NCBI GenBank assembly: GCA_036443405.1
Contig: JAZFYD010000139.1
Span: 1 to 27,242, forward strand
Direction: 5' to 3'
Length of the DNA: 27,242 nt
Source: JAZFYD01 sp036443405
Lineage (GTDB): Bacteria; Planctomycetota; PLA2
A program made the translations under genes and the position numbers. The notes beneath the pieces are model-generated. The model made no database searches and had not been told where the DNA came from. It saw only the letters and a program-made list of their open reading frames with translations. This document shows positions 1 through 6,199 of the stretch, piece after piece; the first letter of the stretch is position 1, and every line of letters starts with the position of its first letter.

Positions 1-1027
1 CGTCGGCATACGCGCGGCGCAGAGCCTTCGCTTGCCCGTCGCTGCACGGTGCGTAGATCGCGTTGCCCTTGCCGTCGCTGCTCGAACCGAGTCCGCGAAT
101 CTCGGCGTAGACGTGGTCACCGTCGCGCACCGCGTCGTCGAGACGCTTGAGTGCGAGGATGCCGACGCCCTCGCCGAGGATCGTGCCGTCGGCGTTCCTG
201 TCGAACGGCCGCGCCGCACCCGTCGGGCTGAGCGCAGGCGTCTTCGAGAAGCACATGTACATGAAGATGTCGTTGAACGTGTCGACACCACCGGTGAGCA
301 CCATGTCGGCGCGGCGGGTTTGCAGTTCCAGCGAGGCGAGATGCAGCGCGGACAGCGCGCTCGCGCACGCGGCATCGACCACGCAGTTCGTGCCGCCGAG
401 ATCGAGGCGGTTCGCGATGCGGCCGGCCACGACGTTGCCCAAAAGGCCGGGGAACGACGCCTCCTGCCAAGAGACGTAGCTCTCCGCGATACGCGCGACG
501 ACATCGTCCGCCGTTGCGTTGTCGACTCCGGCGTCTTCGAGGGCGCGGCGCCAGTGGGGGTGGCCGAGTCGCGCGCCGAGCGAGATGGCGAGTTCCAGCG
601 TTCCGGTCACGCCCAGAATCACACTCGCGCGTTCGCGGTCGAAGCTGCGTGCGCCCTTGCCGTACCCGGCGTCTTGCAACGCGCGCTGCGCGGCGACGAG
701 CGCGAGCAGCTGCGACGTGTCCGTCGCCTCGAGCGCGTTGGGAGCGATTCCGAAGTCCAACGGATTGAAATCGAACGGCGGAAGGAAACCACCGCGCTTC
801 GCGTACGTGCGATCCGGCGACTTCGGATCCGCGTCGAAGTAATCGTCGGGGTTCCAGTGCGTGTCCGGGACGTCCGTGATCGAGTCGCGTCCGGTGACGA
901 TGTTGTTCCAGTACGCGTCGACGTTCTCCGCGCCGGGGAACGTGCAGCCGATGCCGACAATCGCGAGGGGCTCGGCCCGATCGCCGGCAGCCTGTGCCGG
1001 ATCACCGTGTTGTGCGTCGCCGATCAC
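1..1027 (-). CDS. PfaA-type polyketide/PUFA synthase, N-terminal ketosynthase domain (partial)
   Basis: The first 342 codons of a large beta-ketoacyl synthase run off the left edge. The KS condenses acyl and malonyl thioesters in an iterative type I polyketide/fatty-acid synthase. Visible are the KS entry (LAIVGIGCTFPGA, residues 21-33), the active-site Cys at about 221 in VVDAACASAL, a FMYMCFSKTPALSP stretch (about 255-268) and DGTILGEGVGI (about 280-290). The His-containing HGTGT motif would lie beyond the edge. The segment PNALEATDTSQLLAL (about 97-111) resembles PfaA ketosynthases rather than modular PKS or FabF. The start is GTG at 1027, overlapping the pfaD stop as GTGA, so the two genes should be translationally coupled. 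Downstream domains (AT, ACPs, KR) are expected from the family but are outside the window. Confidence 0.9.
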   Translation of the reverse strand, partial: MIGDAQHGDPAQAAGDRAEPLAIVGIGCTFPGAENVDAYWNNIVTGRDSITDVPDTHWNPDDYFDADPKSPDRTYAKRGGFLPPFDFNPLDFGIAPNALEATDTSQLLALVAAQRALQDAGYGKGARSFDRERASVILGVTGTLELAISLGARLGHPHWRRALEDAGVDNATADDVVARIAESYVSWQEASFPGLLGNVVAGRIANRLDLGGTNCVVDAACASALSALHLASLELQTRRADMVLTGGVDTFNDIFMYMCFSKTPALSPTGAARPFDRNADGTILGEGVGILALKRLDDAVRDGDHVYAEIRGLGSSSDGKGNAIYAPCSDGQAKALRRAYAD

Positions 1028-2697
1028 GGAACCCACCTCTTCACGTCGGCGGCGCTCTGCGGCGTGACCGGCTTCTCATTGGGCCAGCTGATCCCTTGCG
1101 CCCTAAGTGCATGGCGGCGCGTGAGAACGGCAGCGCCAAATAGAAGGTTTCGCGCGACCGTCGCGACGGTGCGTTCGCCGGCGTTTTGGAGGAAGCTCCC
1201 GCGGGTCCACTCGTTGAACGCGCCCATCGCGGGGCCGCACCAGACCTGATAGTCCACCCGCCGCGAATCGTCCCCGCGGTTGGCCCACTGCGAGGTGTGG
1301 CCCAGATACCAGCGGAACGCGAGGGCGAGCCGGTGTTTCGGGTCGCGCTCGGCCAACTCCCACTGCGCCGGGTCGCGCTCCAGGAAATACTCCCGCGTCC
1401 GCGCGAGCACGTCGTCGAAGCTCGAGCGGAAGAACGTCTTCTCGATGCGCACGCGTTCCGCTGCGGGCAACGCCTCGATGCTGTCGTGCGCTTGATAGAG
1501 CTCGAACAGGCGCGCCGCGCGCATCGCGAACATGGTGCCGCGTTTGAGCACCTGGACCTGCACGCCCATCTCGAACATGTCGGCGGCCGGCGCCATTGTG
1601 ACATCGGCCTGTTCCGCTGCCGCGAGCATCTCCCGAACGTTATCGCTCGACCCGGACTCGATACACGCCTGGTTCACGGAACCCGTGACGACATAGGCGG
1701 CGCCGAGCGCAAAAGCCGCGGCGGTGGCGGCCGGTGTTCCGATACCGCCGGCCACTCCGACGCGAATCGCCGGTTCATAACGGTGTTCTTCCTGAAGACG
1801 ATCGCGCAGCGCAAGCATCGTCGGTAGAAGCGCAAGCGCCGGACGGTTGTCGGTGTGTCCGCCGGAGTCGGCTTCCGCCGTCAGGTCCTGCGCCATCGGA
1901 ACCTGCGCGGCCAACTCGGCTTGCTCGCCGGTCAACTCGCCGTTGGCGACGAGTTGCGCGAGGAACTTCGCCGGCGGGGGCGCGAGGAATTTCTGCGCCA
2001 CTTCGACGCGTGAGACCTTCGCCATCACCGAATTGGGTGTGACGATCACGCCCGCCTCGTCGCGATGGGTCCCGTGCACGCGGTAGCGAACCACCGGCAG
2101 CGTGAGATCCAGAAACGCCGAGGCCTCGACGAGACGGACGCCGCGTTGCAGGAGCAGATCGACAACCGCCGATTCCAGACCGGGCTCCGCGGGACTGTGG
2201 ATCAGGTTGATGCCGAACGGCTGATCGCCCAGGTTTTGCTGTAGCCGGTCAATTGCCGCGGTGACGCGCTCGATCCCGAGGCCGGCCGAACCGAAAAACC
2301 CGAGCATGCCGGCGCGGGACACGGCTTCGACCAACTCCTCGGACGCGATGCCGTTGGCCATCGCACCGGTGACGTACGCGTACCGCAGTCCGTGGGCGGC
2401 TCGAAACTCCGCGTCGCCGAGACGGTCCGCGGGGCACTGCGGGACAAACGCGCGAAGGGGCCGTGCGCCGGCCGGCGGCGGACCGCCTCCGAGGCGCGCC
2501 TCGCCGCCCGATCGCGCTTCGAGCGCGCCCGATTCACCCTCGATCACGAACAGCGGCTGCATGAGATCGCGCAGCGCCGCGTCGAGATCCAGATCAGACC
2601 CGGCCGGTTCTTGTGCTGACCGGGTCCACCACCCGAGCAGAGCGCCGCCGCGGGCATGGGACAGAGGCCTTGCGATGGCCTGAACGGCGGTGTGCAT
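1024..2697 (-). CDS. pfaD: PfaD-type enoyl reductase (nitronate monooxygenase/2-nitropropane dioxygenase-like fold)
   Basis: A 557-residue protein, close to the usual 530-550 residues of PfaD. PfaD is the FMN-dependent enoyl reductase that acts in trans on Pfa-type PUFA/secondary-lipid synthases. The TIM-barrel flavin signatures are visible: an N-terminal GFFGSAGLGIE stretch, EADSGGHTDNRP in the middle (the His lies in the family's catalytic loop) and GVAGGIGTPAATAAAFALGA followed by VTGSVNQ. The C-terminal third (FEMGVQVQVLKRGTMFAMRA, then YLGHTSQWANRG) is the PfaD-specific extension that separates it from ordinary nitronate monooxygenases. ATG 2697 was chosen because no other usable in-frame start occurs before the upstream stop at about 2800. 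The gene precedes and overlaps the ketosynthase gene. The 215 bp upstream show no clear gene and presumably hold the promoter. Confidence 0.92.
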   Translation of the reverse strand: MHTAVQAIARPLSHARGGALLGWWTRSAQEPAGSDLDLDAALRDLMQPLFVIEGESGALEARSGGEARLGGGPPPAGARPLRAFVPQCPADRLGDAEFRAAHGLRYAYVTGAMANGIASEELVEAVSRAGMLGFFGSAGLGIERVTAAIDRLQQNLGDQPFGINLIHSPAEPGLESAVVDLLLQRGVRLVEASAFLDLTLPVVRYRVHGTHRDEAGVIVTPNSVMAKVSRVEVAQKFLAPPPAKFLAQLVANGELTGEQAELAAQVPMAQDLTAEADSGGHTDNRPALALLPTMLALRDRLQEEHRYEPAIRVGVAGGIGTPAATAAAFALGAAYVVTGSVNQACIESGSSDNVREMLAAAEQADVTMAPAADMFEMGVQVQVLKRGTMFAMRAARLFELYQAHDSIEALPAAERVRIEKTFFRSSFDDVLARTREYFLERDPAQWELAERDPKHRLALAFRWYLGHTSQWANRGDDSRRVDYQVWCGPAMGAFNEWTRGSFLQNAGERTVATVARNLLFGAAVLTRRHALRAQGISWPNEKPVTPQSAADVKRWVP

Positions 2698-2912
2698 TCC
2701 TGTGGCAATCCGAGCATGAACACCGGCCTGCGCGCCTGCGGGATATCCCGCTTCTCTCCGGTGCTGTGGTGCTTCCTGCGGCCAAATCGGGTGCCGCGAT
2801 CAAGCCCGGAGATCTTACCGGAGGGGTCGTACCAGCACAAAGTCGCGGGCCAATCCGAAACCGCCGAAAACGGTAGATTCGACGCCGCGCTCAGGGACGT
2901 TTTGGCCGGGAT

Positions 2913-3722
2913 TCAGACGGGGTCTCCCATCAGCGCGATTTGGACGCCAATCGGCTCGAAACCGAGCCCGCGGTAGACGCTGGACGCGCCGGATTCCGGT
3001 TCCACGCAGATGAGCGTGTTCCGGACCGAATCCGCGGGCGCCGCGCCGGCCGCAGCCGCCATCAGGTGGCTACAGACGCCACGCCCCCGGCAATCGGAAC
3101 GGGTCACAACCTGCTGGAACCGTGCATATCCGGGCCCACTGATGAGCCCAAGCGTTCCCACGGCTTCCGAACCGTCCCACATCGTCCACCAGGTGCCGTG
3201 GCCGGCTTCCATTCGAGATCGGTGATGCGCTTGGCGTTTGCGGACGTAGTCCTCGGTTCCCGTCGGGCCGCCGAGTTCGATCACCAGCAACTCCGTCGAT
3301 ACCGACCAGTCGGTTTCGGAAACGACCGGCCGGGCCACGAAAGGCGGCGCAGAGCGCTTGGGCATGAGGCCACCGTGGGCGTCGACACGCAAAACGTCGT
3401 CGACATCGAACTCGAGTCCCGCGTGTGCGGCGGCCGTCGTCCAAGCCTCCGTGTCGTGCTCGGAAATCGCGGGAACCTCCCACACCAGGGTCTTTTTCTG
3501 GATGCCCGTGATGCCGTGGAACTGCGAGCGCCAGGTCGCGATGGTTTCTTCGAGTTGATCGACGCGTGGCGGCGGATCGAGAAAGAGGAAGTTGCCGCCC
3601 CAGTAGCCGCGCAGCGTGGGGCAGTGCACCGCGATCCATCCGTCACCGTCTTCCGTCAGCGCATCGAGCGGCAACGCGAGCAAGTCGGTGAAGGTGGCCG
3701 GATGTTGCTCGAGCGAGACCAT
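2913..3722 (-). CDS. GNAT-family N-acetyltransferase (269 aa)
   Basis: A two-part protein. The N-terminal half (about residues 1-130) has no family I recognise. The C-terminal half is a GNAT domain with beta-strand YARFQQVVTRSDCRGRGVCSHLM; RGRGVC is the acetyl-CoA pyrophosphate-binding loop (Q/RxxGxG/A). The terminal VEPESGASSVYRGLGFEPIG is the typical motif B region. Substrate unknown. ATG 3722 has a good Shine-Dalgarno sequence (AGGAG, 5-nt spacer). It lies 12 bp downstream of the metallophosphoesterase gene on the same strand, so the two are probably co-transcribed. One of four GNAT proteins in this window. Confidence 0.85.
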   Translation of the reverse strand: MVSLEQHPATFTDLLALPLDALTEDGDGWIAVHCPTLRGYWGGNFLFLDPPPRVDQLEETIATWRSQFHGITGIQKKTLVWEVPAISEHDTEAWTTAAAHAGLEFDVDDVLRVDAHGGLMPKRSAPPFVARPVVSETDWSVSTELLVIELGGPTGTEDYVRKRQAHHRSRMEAGHGTWWTMWDGSEAVGTLGLISGPGYARFQQVVTRSDCRGRGVCSHLMAAAAGAAPADSVRNTLICVEPESGASSVYRGLGFEPIGVQIALMGDPV

Positions 3723-3734
3723 GAGAACTCCTGC

Positions 3735-4478
3735 CTACTCGAACGGGACCGGCCGGGATAGAAGGATGCGCTCCGCGCGCGGGGCGGCGAGGAACGTGTC
3801 CTGCGCGACGATCTCGGCGGCGACGGCCTTGTGGTCGTAGGGAACGCGGTGGGGTTCGACATTCCAGCTCGCGCCGTCCCACTCGAGGATGGCGTATGCG
3901 GCGGTCGGATCACCGTCGAACGGGAAACCGATCGCGCCGATGGACGCGACGCGCTGCGTGCCGATCACGCCTTCCGAGAAGTAGTGGATATGTCCGTACA
4001 CGATGAGGGAAGCGCGCGCCTCGCCGAGCATGCCTCGCGCTTCGTCTTCGGGGGTCACCGTATGGCCGGAGATCTCGTTGGGTTGGGTAATCAGGATCGC
4101 TTCGACGTCGGTGGGGGTGGCGTGCACGATCAACAGTTCCGCCGAGTCGCCCTGTCCCGGCGGACGGATGCGGTGATCGAAAGGCAACTCGCGCATCCAG
4201 TCCGTGTTCGCCTCGCCCATTTGCTCGCGCGTCCACGCAATCAACGCGTGGCTGCGATACCGCTCGTCGTTCGACGCCACGAAGACGTCGGTGTTGCCGC
4301 GAATGACGGGACACGACAGTGCACGCACCCTCTCGACGCACTCGCGCGGCCGCGGTCCGAACAACGCGATGTCGCCGGCGACTACCATCTGGTCGTGCGC
4401 GTGCTGTTCCAGATCGGTCAACACCGCGTCGAAGGCGGCGGCGTTGCCGTGCATGTCGGACAAGAACGCGATGCGCAC
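3735..4478 (-). CDS. YfcE-like calcineurin-type metallophosphoesterase
   Basis: About 247 residues from GTG 4478. This start is preferred because the dimetal-binding strand RIAFLSDMHGN begins at residue 2, as is usual for the Metallophos_2/YfcE-like family; upstream in-frame codons (to 4598) look non-coding. Metal ligands are visible in order: D-x-H (SDMHGN), GD (VVAGDIALFG), GN (VIRGNTDVFV), and GHIH near residue 170 (IVYGHIHYFSEG). The family hydrolyses phosphomono- or diesters with Mn or Fe/Zn; the substrate cannot be read here. Cytosolic, no signal peptide. It leads a probable two-gene unit with the GNAT 12 bp downstream. The short gap to the plus-strand gene at about 4.6 kb should contain divergent promoters. 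Confidence 0.87.
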   Translation of the reverse strand: MRIAFLSDMHGNAAAFDAVLTDLEQHAHDQMVVAGDIALFGPRPRECVERVRALSCPVIRGNTDVFVASNDERYRSHALIAWTREQMGEANTDWMRELPFDHRIRPPGQGDSAELLIVHATPTDVEAILITQPNEISGHTVTPEDEARGMLGEARASLIVYGHIHYFSEGVIGTQRVASIGAIGFPFDGDPTAAYAILEWDGASWNVEPHRVPYDHKAVAAEIVAQDTFLAAPRAERILLSRPVPFE

Positions 4479-4608
4479 GTCACAAAGCCTATCGAGTTCC
4501 AGCTCGCGCCGCGATCCCGCGTTACGATCGCAACATGGGAAAACGCGACACGGTGGTGTTGCCCGTTCTTGTGGTCCTGTTGCTCGGGTGGCAGTCAAGG
4601 CGCTGACG

Positions 4609-4878
4609 ATGCCGCCTCACGCGGTTCTGCCTCCGGTGCGGTTCGAGGTCGTCGAGGGCGAGCGCAACGATACGATCGTCAAGCGCCGGGACGGCCGAAT
4701 CGAGATCGAGTTCTTTCCGGCCGTGCCGCGAGCAAAGCGAAAAAGGTCCGCACCCACGCACCGCTCGGGCGAACTCTGGCCGCTTTGTGAGACGTTGGAA
4801 CCCGGACCGCGGCACGTGCGTCCGGCCAAGAAGGTGTGGCGGATCAAGTTCCGGTTCAAGCTCGCCGGCAATCACTAG
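4609..4878 (+). CDS. hypothetical small basic protein (89 aa)
   Basis: No family recognised. The protein is rich in Arg/Lys and has an RFEVVEGERNDTIVKRRDGRIEIEF stretch suggesting two beta strands. Codons are strongly G/C-ending, as in neighbouring real genes. The start is uncertain: ATG 4609, or GTG 4588 in the same frame, which would add seven residues. The stop (TAG 4876-4878) shares the palindrome CTAG with the stop of the convergent GNAT gene, so the genes overlap tail-to-tail by 4 bp. A separate 23-codon frame at 4535-4606 encodes a short hydrophobic peptide and ends 2 nt before ATG 4609. It may be a leader peptide or the frameshifted N-terminus of this gene. Confidence 0.6.
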   Translation: MPPHAVLPPVRFEVVEGERNDTIVKRRDGRIEIEFFPAVPRAKRKRSAPTHRSGELWPLCETLEPGPRHVRPAKKVWRIKFRFKLAGNH

Positions 4879-5306
4879 TCGGCGAGACGGAACACCAACT
4901 CCCCGTCATCGATCTCGCCGGTATCAGTGAAACCGACCGACTCGTAGACCTTGCGCGCGCGGTCGTTGCGGGGGAGCAGGCAGACCCGGATCTCCGCGTC
5001 GGCGTTGGCCGCGAGCATTTCCCTCACAGCGAGCCCGATCGCTTCGCGGGCGTATCCCTGGCCCTGGTACGGGCCGTCCACCATCAGGCGGCAGATCCAC
5101 CACGCGCTTTTGATTTCGCCCCACAGAATGAACCCGACCATCGTTTCGTCGGCAAAGATTCCCTTGGCGATGGCGTCGGGCCAGAACTTCCACTCCGCGA
5201 TCGAGTAGAGGTTGCTCGCTACCAAACCTTCCTGGTCGCCGCGCACGCCGAGGCCGGTTGCAACAGTCCAGTTCTCTTCGGTGATGGGACGCAACGTGAC
5301 CGTCAT
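4875..5306 (-). CDS. GNAT acetyltransferase, PaiA/BltD (diamine acetyltransferase)-like
   Basis: 143 residues, a compact single-domain GNAT. The opening (TLRPITEENW, then VASNLYSIAEWKF at about 32-44) matches the spermine/spermidine acetyltransferase subgroup (BltD/PaiA type). The acetyl-CoA loop is YQGQGYAREAI, followed by RVCLLPRNDRARKVYESVGF (motif B). Polyamine or another small amine is therefore the likely substrate; this is inference from family resemblance. ATG 5306 overlaps the stop of the upstream DUF599 gene as ATGA, which argues for translational coupling. The open frame continues upstream inside the DUF599 gene, but that part is an out-of-frame shadow. Confidence 0.9.
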   Translation of the reverse strand: MTVTLRPITEENWTVATGLGVRGDQEGLVASNLYSIAEWKFWPDAIAKGIFADETMVGFILWGEIKSAWWICRLMVDGPYQGQGYAREAIGLAVREMLAANADAEIRVCLLPRNDRARKVYESVGFTDTGEIDDGELVFRLAD

Positions 5307-5989
5307 GCGTGGCGGTCGTTCCCTTTGCGCAGAAAGTCCTGAAAGCCCATGAATTTCGCGCCCCAAAACGCCGTGATCCCGACGAACAGCCACGTGTCGA
5401 ACACCCAAAGCAACACCGGTAACGCGCTGTAGAACGTGCGCATCCCGAGCGTGTGCCGGCTGGACGCCTTGTCCATCAGCCCCGAGAAGTACTCGACGGG
5501 ATCGCCGTCGTGCTCCTCCACGAGTTTGAGGTCGGCACCGAGGACGAGCGTGAAGTGGCCGATGTGGCGCATCGCACCCATGAAGTAGGAACACGCGATC
5601 GCGAGGATCAGGATCAGCAGCGTGAGTTTCACGAACGCGGCGCGCGCTCCGGCTTGGTCGAGGATCTCGAGGTCCACGAGCGTTTGGATCTGCGGGACGA
5701 GCGCCGCCGTCAAGCCGATGAGGATGACCGTCGACGACACGAGCAGCGAGTTCATCATCGTGAGGTTTCGCGCCTGGTGCACGCCCATGAGGAGGTCGCC
5801 GCGCTCGAGCAGGCCGCGGATCCATGAGTGGCGATAGAGCTGCGTGCGTGCCTGCGCGGCGCGCGAGGGCAGGTGCCGTGCGACGACCGGGTAGATGGCG
5901 TGGTAGACCGGAAACACGAGGACGAACAGGATCGCCCCGACGTAATCCCAAACCGACTGGAAGACGCTCTGCCAATGCTCCATGCGCAC
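5303..5989 (-). CDS. DUF599-family integral membrane protein
   Basis: 228 residues with four predicted membrane spans (about 14-34, 77-100, 120-142 and 188-210). The loop after span 1 (VYHAIYPVVARHLPSRAAQ, then RHSWIRGLLERGDLL and QARNLTMMNSLL) matches the DUF599 family, whose function is unknown. ATG 5989 and ATG 5983 are both possible. It is the first gene of a two-gene unit with the PaiA-like GNAT (4-bp overlap). The 210 bp upstream, up to the end of the sigma-factor gene, hold two hairpin repeats, so the promoter must lie close to 5990-6070. Confidence 0.85.
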   Translation of the reverse strand: MRMEHWQSVFQSVWDYVGAILFVLVFPVYHAIYPVVARHLPSRAAQARTQLYRHSWIRGLLERGDLLMGVHQARNLTMMNSLLVSSTVILIGLTAALVPQIQTLVDLEILDQAGARAAFVKLTLLILILAIACSYFMGAMRHIGHFTLVLGADLKLVEEHDGDPVEYFSGLMDKASSRHTLGMRTFYSALPVLLWVFDTWLFVGITAFWGAKFMGFQDFLRKGNDRHA

Positions 5990-6074
5990 AGTCTATGAAA
6001 CGCGGGGTGCCAATGGGGACGTCCAGACGGGGATCCCCACGGCGCCGCCGGACGGCGACACCAACTCAATGGTC

Positions 6075-6181
6075 CCAACGGCGCAATCCGTTGGGCAGAA
6101 ATCACTGGGCCGATAACCCCGGACTGCGCGGCACCGTCTCATACGCTTCGAACGAGTGGCTCCAACGGCGTCAGCCGTAGG
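6075..6181. repeat. pair of CCAACGG...CCGTTGG hairpin repeats
   Basis: Two hairpins about 70 bp apart: 6075-6094 (7-bp stem CCAACGG/CCGTTGG, 6-nt loop) and 6162-6181 (CCAACGGC, loop GTCA, GCCGTAGG, one stem mismatch). Both are followed by GGGCAG. The DNA between them, including CGAACGAGTGGCTC just before the second hairpin, resembles the DNA between the two hairpins at 11244-11375, so this looks like one composite unit present at two loci. Confidence 0.75.
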
Positions 6182-6199
6182 GCAGGGGAAACAGCGGCT

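Noticed and set aside
32..1249. A 405-codon plus-strand frame
   Set aside because: Antisense of the ketosynthase and pfaD genes, which have clear family motifs on the minus strand.
6075..6181. CRISPR-like array from repeated CCAACGG units
   Set aside because: Units are palindromic, unevenly spaced and few, and the DNA between them is itself repeated at another locus rather than unique.
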